From positions 1 to 64,000 of the forward strand of contig CADEGH010000011.1 of assembly GCA_902826835.1 (NCBI GenBank): 64,000 bases of DNA, written 5' to 3'. The notes under the pieces are model-generated. The model saw only the letters and a program-made list of their open reading frames with translations, made no database searches and was not told the DNA's origin. Each line of letters begins with the position of its first letter. The stretch's first letter is position 1. This DNA is from an uncultured bacterium (GTDB taxonomy: Bacteria; Planctomycetota; GCA-002687715). This document shows, in pieces, positions 35,219 through 41,625 of the stretch. The position numbers and the translations under genes are program-made.

Positions 35219-35950
35219 AGGCAGCGCTCCTGCGCCTGGACTCCGGCTGGGGCGCGGCGACTGAAACGAGCGTTCCCAGTACCTCGCGACGCCCTACGCG
35301 AAGCGCTGCTGAACGCGCTCATCTACAAGGACTACAGTTCCGGGAACCCGATCCAGATCCGAGTCGAGACCGACAGCCTGTCGATCTTCAACGCCGGTCC
35401 GCTGCCTCCGTCGTGGACGGCAGAGACCCTGCTCGGGAAGCACGACTCGCAGCCTCACAATCCTGACATCGCGAGCGCCTTCTTCCGCACAGGCCTCATC
35501 GAGGCGTGGGGGCGCGGCTACGAGCGCATCGCCGAGGCCTGCCGTGAACAGGGCACCCCCGAACCGACGGTCGAGTCCGACGGCAACGGGATTAGGGTCC
35601 AGTGGACGTGGGTGAACCCGACGTCTGACGCCGACCGAATTCGAGCGCGCGTCGAGGGTCAAGTACAAGTCGCGGGCCAAGTCGCGGGCCAAGTCGCGGG
35701 CCAAGTCGCGGGCCAAGTCGACCGGCTCCTCATGGAACTCGCCGTTGGCGAGCGAAAACGCGAAGAGCTACAAGCCGCCCTTGGACTCGCGGGGCGCGGC
35801 AACTTCAGGGCGCTGTACCTCGATCCCGCGCTCGACGCTGGGCTCATCGCGATGACCATCCCCGACAAGCCGAACAGCCGCCTGCAGAAGTACCGATTGA
35901 CCGACACGGGCCGGGCTCGACTTACGACGAGACGGGGGGGCACGCGGTGA
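35219..35950 (+). pseudogene. C-terminal half of an AlbA_2/HATPase_c_4-type regulator
   Basis: The frame is open from a stop at 35216 but has no start codon until 35612, so the N-terminal AlbA_2 (Schlafen-like) domain is absent. The visible part reads VPRDALREALLNALIYKDYS (helix of the ATP-binding domain), SIFNAGPLPPSWT, then FFRTGLIEAWGRGYERI, the usual GHKL-like HATPase_c_4 signature. Next comes a repeat GQVAGQVAGQVAGQV (encoded at 35666-35713) and a winged-helix end (LLMELAVGERKREELQAALGLAG). Intact members regulate transcription or act in defence islands. The fragment lies between two IS21-type scars. Confidence 0.65.
35666..35713 (+). repeat. four tandem 12-base units inside the HATPase fragment
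   Basis: CAAGTCGCGGGC is repeated four times without error and followed by a partial unit. In frame it codes QVAG repeats, a linker typical of this protein family. Perfect copies at DNA level suggest recent slippage or selection for linker length. Confidence 0.85.
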
Positions 35951-35964
35951 GGTCAAGTTTCTTT

Positions 35965-36044
35965 TGTCAGGGAACGGTCAAAACCAGCCACCCGTGGTCG
36001 AATCAAAACCAGCCACTTTGAGCAGGGGCGCGAAGCGCCCTGCT
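35965..36044 (+). mobile_element. IS21-type left end with leader hairpin
   Basis: The tip TGTCAGGGAACGG at 35965 is followed by two CAAAACCAGCCAC repeats (to 36018) and a strong hairpin, AGCAGGGGCGC/GCGCCCTGCT with a GAA loop (36021-36044), just before an istA-like start at 36070. This is the usual layout of an IS21-family left end. The remainder of the element is missing. Confidence 0.72.
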
Positions 36045-36069
36045 GCGGCACCCTCCTTCGGGGGTGCTC

Positions 36070-36264
36070 ATGGCGAATCAGCTCAAAACGGCAGAGATTC
36101 AGACGATTCGTACGCTCCTCGGGCATGGTTGGTCCCAGCGCAGAGTCGCCCGGGAGCTTGATCTCGACCGGGCGACGACGGGTGGATGCCACGCCCGGGC
36201 CGCAGGCAACGTACCGCCTACCCGCGGCCCGCGCCTGGTGGCCAGCCGTTGGCTCTACGGTTGA
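36070..36264 (+). pseudogene. istA: truncated istA (IS21-family transposase) 5' end
   Basis: The frame gives 64 residues. ANQLKTAEIQTIRTLLGHG and WSQRRVARELDLDRAT match the N-terminal helix-turn-helix of IstA transposases. After about residue 37 the sequence no longer resembles the family and soon meets the broken attC-like end of the TIR cassette. No istB is present, so the element cannot move on its own. Confidence 0.8.
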
Positions 36265-36271
36265 ACGACCA

Positions 36272-36278
36272 GTTAGGC
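36272..36278 (-). other. attC-like R'' half-site directly after the TIR gene
   Basis: On the minus strand GCCTAAC (perfect RYYYAAC) lies one base after the TGA of the TIR gene and continues TGGTCGTTCAACC. No matching GTTRRRY partner follows, because IS21-remnant sequence begins within about 100 bases. It reads as the surviving 5' half of an attC site. Confidence 0.45.
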
Positions 36279-36279
36279 C

Positions 36280-37047
36280 TCACCCTGTGCGACTGCGAAG
36301 AAGTCCTGCAATTTCCGCGGCTATCTCTTGAGGCGTGTGCGTTGCAGTACTCCGCGCAACCTTGTCTGCCAGGGAGGGGCTGAAGTCGATGACCTGCTGT
36401 TTCGTAATCTCGTGCCAGATTGGAAGTAGCAACCGCTCCCCGGACACGGTTCGCGAGACGATCCCTTCAAGTTCGTAGTTGGTCCACCCCTTCGCTATGA
36501 AGGATGGTGACAGGACCACCAAGCCCACGCGGCTACGCGCGAGCCCCTTGTCAATCTTCTGGCGCAGGCTGTCTCCGATGCGCAGGGCGAATTCGTCGTA
36601 CCAGACCTTCAACCCCTGATTCACGAGTTCAGCGACCAGGGACCGAACAATCGTTTCTTTGTCGTCCGAAGCATGCGAGATGAAGACGTCGTAGCTCTCA
36701 GCGCTGGCTTCGATCTGCGGAGCCGGCTCGTGCACCAAGCTGGGAACTGAGGACAACGGCACGTCCCGAATTTCAGGGAGCATTCCGGGCAGCTTTCTGA
36801 CCGAAGCACGAGTGCTGCCACGAAGACCCTGCATGTCCACGGCGACGAACCAATGTCCTGACTGTGTGACCTGAAGTCGGACTGGTGATTGCTTGGCCAA
36901 GCCACCGATGAACCTGTGCTGACGGCCATTCTTGTAGTTAAAGAACTCGGAGCTCGTCATCAGCCGTACGTTGGCGCCTGCAGCCAAAGTAGCTTCGACG
37001 ATCTCGCCGCGTTGGCAGTTGCCGAGATCAAACTGGATGTAGCTCAA
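36280..37047 (-). CDS. DUF1883-TIR domain protein, candidate defence effector
   Basis: The protein has 255 residues from a TTG start (37047) with AAAGGGAG about 8 bases upstream. Residues 1-90 match DUF1883 (QFDLGNCQRGEIVEATL, ANVRLM, RFIGGLAKQSPVRLQV, SGHWFVAVD). Residues 118-255 are a TIR domain (YDVFISHASDDK, LKVWYDEFALRIGDSL, GWTNYELEGI), with the putative NADase Glu at 192. Bacterial TIR domains often cleave NAD+ and cause abortive infection, and DUF1883 may sense the trigger, but this is unproven here. The gene is flanked by an attC-like site upstream and a half-site downstream, the arrangement of an integron cassette. Confidence 0.88.
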   Translation of the reverse strand: MSYIQFDLGNCQRGEIVEATLAAGANVRLMTSSEFFNYKNGRQHRFIGGLAKQSPVRLQVTQSGHWFVAVDMQGLRGSTRASVRKLPGMLPEIRDVPLSSVPSLVHEPAPQIEASAESYDVFISHASDDKETIVRSLVAELVNQGLKVWYDEFALRIGDSLRQKIDKGLARSRVGLVVLSPSFIAKGWTNYELEGIVSRTVSGERLLLPIWHEITKQQVIDFSPSLADKVARSTATHTPQEIAAEIAGLLRSRTG

Positions 37048-37065
37048 TCGTTATCTCCCTTTGAG

Positions 37066-37191
37066 GTCTAACGCAAAGCTGAGCGACTGCCGCCGGAAAC
37101 GGAAGGTCGAGCGTGAGCGGCGTGTCCGACTTGCCGCCCAGCGTCGAACGGAGAGGCGGGTCGGCACTCCGTCTCCAGCGTCTGGTTCGGC
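37066..37191 (-). other. candidate attC recombination site
   Basis: Read on the minus strand, the site starts GCCGAAC 11 bases after the stop of the 89-residue gene and ends GTTAGAC (perfect GTTRRRY) 18 bases before the TIR start. The two ends are imperfectly complementary beyond the boxes: GCTG, AG.CG and TGCCG recur in order when one arm is reverse-complemented. The 126-base length is normal for attC. One mismatch is present in R'' (G for Y at the fourth position). Confidence 0.5.
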
Positions 37192-37201
37192 GTTCCTCGT
37201 G

Positions 37202-37471
37202 TCATGATCCAAATCCAACATCAATGAACGGATACCACATTCCTCGAACGGCAATCGGTCCCATGTGCTCGCGGACAAAGCGGTGCTCAATGTCCCCAGG
37301 TCTGATGTCGGCTCGAACTCGGAGCGTGCTCGAATCTTCCGGCAACTGATAACAGGCACGGCGAACAATCTCCAACGCATCCGCGAACGAGAACGCGGTC
37401 ACGCCGTAACCGAGCGGGCCTCTCCGATCAGGGCCTTCGATCCAAAACGCGGTAAGGGCGGACTCACTCAT
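37202..37471 (-). CDS. small conserved protein, possible gene-cassette product
   Basis: The protein has 89 residues from the ATG at 37471; the open frame runs further up but lacks a site. The pattern GYGVTAFSFADALEIVRRACY, then GDIEHRFVREHMGPIAVRGMWYP resembles a family of small hypothetical proteins that I recognise by the 'GVTA' and 'MGPP..RG.WYP' segments, without known function. It is followed by the attC-like site and then the TIR gene, all on the minus strand, which fits a cassette array. Confidence 0.6.
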   Translation of the reverse strand: MSESALTAFWIEGPDRRGPLGYGVTAFSFADALEIVRRACYQLPEDSSTLRVRADIRPGDIEHRFVREHMGPIAVRGMWYPFIDVGFGS

Positions 37472-37500
37472 TGTGTGCACTTTTCGCCAAACGTTCCGGC

Positions 37501-37704
37501 TCAGCGCGGGGCCGCGCAGCTGACCGTCCACTGCAACCGGTTGCCCCCTGTGCCAGGGTAGTTGCAGCTTGTTCCCTGGAGCCGCATGGTCCAGCGAATA
37601 ACCGGTCCAGTCGGCATCTCCGCGAACGCCCTGTCCCAGGAACCCGACGTCCCCAAGGCCACGCTTGCGGCATGGCTTCGCAACGCACGTAGTACTTCTA
37701 GCAT
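37501..37704 (-). CDS. possible small protein upstream of the cassette gene
   Basis: The frame has 67 residues. Its second half (PVIRWTMRLQGTSCNYPG, then NRLQWTVSC) is protein-like and ends 29 bases before the start of the 89-residue gene. It may be the tail of a longer decayed gene. No ribosome-binding site or family was seen. Confidence 0.25.
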   Translation of the reverse strand: MLEVLRALRSHAASVALGTSGSWDRAFAEMPTGPVIRWTMRLQGTSCNYPGTGGNRLQWTVSCAAPR

Positions 37705-38017
37705 GACCCCCTCGATTAACCGGGTAGGGACGCGCTGGTGATCCGCGGTCCCATCGGGGGGTGGGCGAACGAAGAGGGGGTGGGAGAGCGGGACGGGTTG
37801 CGGCGTGTCGGGAAACTAGGGGGATCGGTGGCGGGAGGATCTGGTGATCCGCGGTCCGGTTGGGGGGGCTATCGAGGAGGGTGATCAGTCTGGGCCCTGG
37901 GCGGCGGCTCTCCGCCCCGGTAAGGAGGGGTTTGGTCGTATTTCGAAGAATCGCGAAGGTTGGCTCCGAAGTTCAGGCACCCGCAACTCCTCCTCGGTTG
38001 CGCCACCGGAGCCCGGC
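37705..38017. other. intergenic stretch with direct repeat and G-rich tract
   Basis: No gene was found. A 17-base direct repeat (CTGGTGATCCGCGGTCC at 37735-37751 and 37841-37857) brackets a G-rich tract that includes a G-quadruplex-compatible run at 37776-37797. The promoter of the propeller gene at 38018 should lie here. Confidence 0.4.
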
Positions 38018-39712
38018 ATGAAACCGACCATCCTTCTCGCGGCCTTGGTCATCGCCAGTTCGTTCTGCCTTCGGGGACAGGGCGCCGTTTGGCCGGTCGA
38101 CACGAACGCGCAGGGAGTCATAGGGAACGGCATGGGCTCGTTTCCCAGCCTGAACAGCACCGGGCGGTACCTCGGATTTCAAAGCGCGGCGAGCAACCTG
38201 GTCCCCAACGACACCAACGGAGTGCCGGATCTCTTCATCAAGGACCTGGAGACCGGTGCGATCGAGCGCATCAACGTTTCGAGCCAGGGCGCCCAGAGCA
38301 GCTTCGGTTGTTTCAGTGCGCTTCATATTTCCGAGAGCGGCCAGTTTGTGCTCTTTGCCTGTGGCTCCCCGGATCTGGTCCCAAGCGACACGAACAACGT
38401 GAACGACGTGTTCCTGCGCGATCGCACTGCGGGTACGACCATTCGGATCAGCACCGCAGTCAACGGACTTGAGGGCAACGGCGCGAGTCGCCCGGCGGGT
38501 TTGAGCAGCGACGGCCGGTTCGCCCTCTACATCAGTTCTGCATCCAACCTCGTTCCCGGTGACACCAACGGATTTGCCGATCTCTTTCTCTACGACACGC
38601 TCACTGGGGTGACGACTATCGAGAGCAGGGGCTCGTACGGCGGTGAGGCTAATCAAGAGTGCCTCGGAGCGGCGATGAGCATCGACGGACGCACCCTGGT
38701 TTTTTCCAGCCGGGCCAGCAACCTCCTTCCGAACGACATCAATGGCCTCGTCGATGTCTTCTTGCGCGATCGCGCGACCGGAAGTCTCACCTTGGTGAGC
38801 CGAACCTCCCAGGGACTCAGCGGCAACGGGCACAGTTTCTCCCCGAGCATTTCGCTCACCGGCCAGTCCATCAGCTTTCTATCGCTGTCGACCAATCTGG
38901 CCCCGGCCGGGTCCTCTCCCGGGCCCCACGTCTTCGTGTGGGATCAAAACTCGGGGGTGCTGCGGAGCGTGGATCGCGATTCGCGGGGCATCCCCGCGGA
39001 GGGCTCCTCCTTGTTCGCCACGATCTCCGGCGAGGGCCGTCACTGCTTGTTCACCTCCAGCGCCGCCAACCTGGTCCCAGGTGATGTCCCCTTGACCAAC
39101 GATCTGTTCCTGCGCGACCTCGTGGCAAACACGACGAGCAGAGTCACGGTTTCGTCCACGGGAGCCCCGGCCCAACTTCCCTGCCTGCCGGTATTGCCGG
39201 TCACTCCTTGCGGTGGCCAGACAATCAACGCGGCAATCGCCAGTGACTCCTCGCTCGTGGTGTTCGATCACGCCGATCCGGCGCTACTTCCCCCAGGCAC
39301 GGCCGTCACGACCCATCTGTTCGCCACCTACTGGGATTGCGCACTCTCAGTGCTCAGACCACCTGGCACCAACCGCCTCGGGATCTTGACCCTGCGAGCC
39401 CCCGCCCAACCGCTGGTCCCCTACCTGCTCGCCCTGTCCTTCAACTCCAGTCCGGGCATTCCGGTTGGCACTCGGCTCCTCCCACTGGCCGCAGACGAGC
39501 TCTTCGCCCTCTCACTGAACGCATCGCCCTTCCTGCTCGGCTCTTCAGGCCTTCTGGACTCCCTTGGTTCCGCCACCGCAACGATCGACTTGCCATCCTC
39601 CCCGTCGCTGATCGGACTATCATTCTTCGCCGCCTTCGTGACGCTAGATCTCAACTCGCCAGGGAGCATCCACCGCATTTCCAACGCGCTCCCGCTCTCC
39701 ATCTCCACCTGA
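38018..39712 (+). CDS. secreted TolB/PD40-like beta-propeller protein
   Basis: The protein has 564 residues from the ATG at 38018 (GGAG 7 bases upstream) with a signal peptide (ILLAALVIASSFCLRGQGA). Residues 30-420 hold about six or seven repeats of the pattern 'S..GR...F.S.A.NLVP.DTNG..D.FL.D...G...R.S', a propeller of the PD40/TolB-like kind with Asp/Asn-rich turns suited to calcium. The C-terminal 130 residues form a separate beta domain (LSFNSSPGIPVGTRLLPLAADELFALSLN). It is collinear with the 565-residue protein at 39924, a tandem duplicate. The function is unknown; an extracellular binding protein is likely. Confidence 0.82.
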   Translation: MKPTILLAALVIASSFCLRGQGAVWPVDTNAQGVIGNGMGSFPSLNSTGRYLGFQSAASNLVPNDTNGVPDLFIKDLETGAIERINVSSQGAQSSFGCFSALHISESGQFVLFACGSPDLVPSDTNNVNDVFLRDRTAGTTIRISTAVNGLEGNGASRPAGLSSDGRFALYISSASNLVPGDTNGFADLFLYDTLTGVTTIESRGSYGGEANQECLGAAMSIDGRTLVFSSRASNLLPNDINGLVDVFLRDRATGSLTLVSRTSQGLSGNGHSFSPSISLTGQSISFLSLSTNLAPAGSSPGPHVFVWDQNSGVLRSVDRDSRGIPAEGSSLFATISGEGRHCLFTSSAANLVPGDVPLTNDLFLRDLVANTTSRVTVSSTGAPAQLPCLPVLPVTPCGGQTINAAIASDSSLVVFDHADPALLPPGTAVTTHLFATYWDCALSVLRPPGTNRLGILTLRAPAQPLVPYLLALSFNSSPGIPVGTRLLPLAADELFALSLNASPFLLGSSGLLDSLGSATATIDLPSSPSLIGLSFFAAFVTLDLNSPGSIHRISNALPLSIST

Positions 39713-39923
39713 GCCGAACTCGGACCGCCGACGGGGCGGCAGCTGGAGTTGCTCCAACCCCACGGAGCGCCCCCAAGTCCGGCGGAGCGGACTCTCGAGG
39801 GGGCTGATCGGAGGGGCGAAACTGCTGGGACGACTCGTCCGGACATCCCCAGGAATCCCTGCCCGGGATCCGCCAATCGCAGGGTAAAGTGGCAGCGCTC
39901 GCACCGACCCCTCGGAGTTTGTC

Positions 39924-41621
39924 ATGCGCTCCTGCTTCGTTCGGCTTCTCCTTGTGCTCGTGATCGCTTTCGGTCCGGAAAGCCGAGGCCAAGGCGCGGT
40001 TTGGCCGGTGGATACCACAAGCAGCGGCCAGCTTGGCAACGCTCTTGCAAGTGGCCCGGAGCTCAGCGGGACCGGCCGTTACGTGACCTTTCAGAGCGCC
40101 GCCACGAATCTCGTCGCGGGGGACACCAACGGCAGCCTCGATCTCTTCATCAAGGATCTCGAGTCCGGCACCGTCGAGAGAGTCAACCTCACGAGTCAGG
40201 GCACGCAGGCCTCCGCGGCCTGCTACACGAGCGGACACATCTCCGAGGACGGTCGTTTCGTGGTGTTCAACTGCAGCGCCACCGATCTCGTCCCCAACGA
40301 CACCAATGGCTTTCACGACGTCTTCATCCGCGATCGGCAACTCGGGACCACGACTCGGGTCGTGACTCCCGTCACCGGGCAGCAGGGCAACGGCTTCAGC
40401 GTGCCTTACGGCATCAGCAACGACGCACGGTTCATTGCTTTTGTGAGCGATGCCACCAACTTTGTCCCCGGCGACGGCAACGGCTTTCGCGATCTCTTCG
40501 TGTACGACGCCCAGACCGGTCAAATCACGCTCGAGAGTCGCTCCTCGGCCGGCCTCCTCGGCAACGAACGCGTGGAGTCCGCCTCCATGAGCGCGGACGG
40601 CCGGTTCATCGCGTTTTCCAGCCGCGCCTCGAACCTCGTCCCCAACGACACGAACGGAGCTAGCGACATCTTCCTCCGTGACCGCACGACCGGCACCACG
40701 GTTCGGGTGAGCGAAACCGCCGCGGGGGTAGGCGGCAACAACCATTCGATAAGCCCCAACTGCTCGCTCAACGGCGACATCGTCACCTTTCTCTCCATTT
40801 CCACGAACTTCGGGCCGAGCGGACAATCCGCCGGCCACAACGTCTACGTGAAATTGCTCAATACGGGGTCCTTGCAACTGGTCAACCGGACCACCGGCGG
40901 CACCCTGGCCAACGGCCCGTCTCTTTGGAGCCGCATGTCGGGCGACGGTCGCTACGTGATCTTCACTTCCTTGGCCGACAACCTCTCCCCCGTCGATCAG
41001 CCGCTCACGAATGATCTGTATCTTCACGATCTCGGTCTCGGCACGACGGAACGCCTCACCTACAACAGTGCTGGCGATCCCGCGCAAATTCCCTGCATCC
41101 CGTTTCCTCCGTCTCAGCCTTGCGGCGGCCAGTATTTGGGCGCTGCGATCTCGCTCGACGCCTCGATCGTCGTGTTCGATCACCAGGATGGCGCACTCAT
41201 CCCCGGAATATCCGCCGGCCAGTCCTCGCACATCTTGGCCACCTATATCGACTGTCATCTCCGGCGCGTGAATCTTCCGGCGATCGGTGCGACGTTCGTC
41301 ATGAGTCTCGACGCCCCCACCAGTGCGTTCAATCCCTATCTTCTCGCCCTTTCGCTCGACTGGGAGCCCGGCGTGCCCTTCTTGACGCGCCACCTCCCGC
41401 TCAATCCCGATGCTCTCTTCGAACTCTCGTTGAGCCCGTCGCCACTTTTCCAGGGCTTTTCAGGGATCATGGACGGAGCCGGACAAGCGGTCGCCTCCAT
41501 CCAGATCCCGTTCGTTCCGAGCCTGATTGGACTGCGGTTCTACGCCGCCTACGTCACCGGCAATTCAGGGGCAGTCCTCGGGATCTTCCGCGTCTCCAAC
41601 GCCCTTCGCGTCGATTTGTAA
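39924..41621 (+). CDS. secreted TolB/PD40-like beta-propeller protein, tandem paralogue
   Basis: The protein has 565 residues, a GGAG site and a signal peptide (FVRLLLVLVIAFGPESRGQGA). The propeller repeats (NLVAGDTNGSLDLFIKDL, DLVPNDTNGFHDVFIRDR, NLVPNDTNGASDIFLRDR) and the C-terminal domain match those of the protein at 38018, including the identical GQGAVWPVDT start of the mature chain. The pair converges with the S9 peptidase gene, with only four bases between the stops, and no terminator was seen there. Confidence 0.82.
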   Translation: MRSCFVRLLLVLVIAFGPESRGQGAVWPVDTTSSGQLGNALASGPELSGTGRYVTFQSAATNLVAGDTNGSLDLFIKDLESGTVERVNLTSQGTQASAACYTSGHISEDGRFVVFNCSATDLVPNDTNGFHDVFIRDRQLGTTTRVVTPVTGQQGNGFSVPYGISNDARFIAFVSDATNFVPGDGNGFRDLFVYDAQTGQITLESRSSAGLLGNERVESASMSADGRFIAFSSRASNLVPNDTNGASDIFLRDRTTGTTVRVSETAAGVGGNNHSISPNCSLNGDIVTFLSISTNFGPSGQSAGHNVYVKLLNTGSLQLVNRTTGGTLANGPSLWSRMSGDGRYVIFTSLADNLSPVDQPLTNDLYLHDLGLGTTERLTYNSAGDPAQIPCIPFPPSQPCGGQYLGAAISLDASIVVFDHQDGALIPGISAGQSSHILATYIDCHLRRVNLPAIGATFVMSLDAPTSAFNPYLLALSLDWEPGVPFLTRHLPLNPDALFELSLSPSPLFQGFSGIMDGAGQAVASIQIPFVPSLIGLRFYAAYVTGNSGAVLGIFRVSNALRVDL

Positions 41622-41625
41622 GCCT

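Noticed and set aside
35666..35713. Short regular repeats, considered as CRISPR
   Set aside because: Units are contiguous 12-mers without spacers and encode an in-frame QVAG linker.
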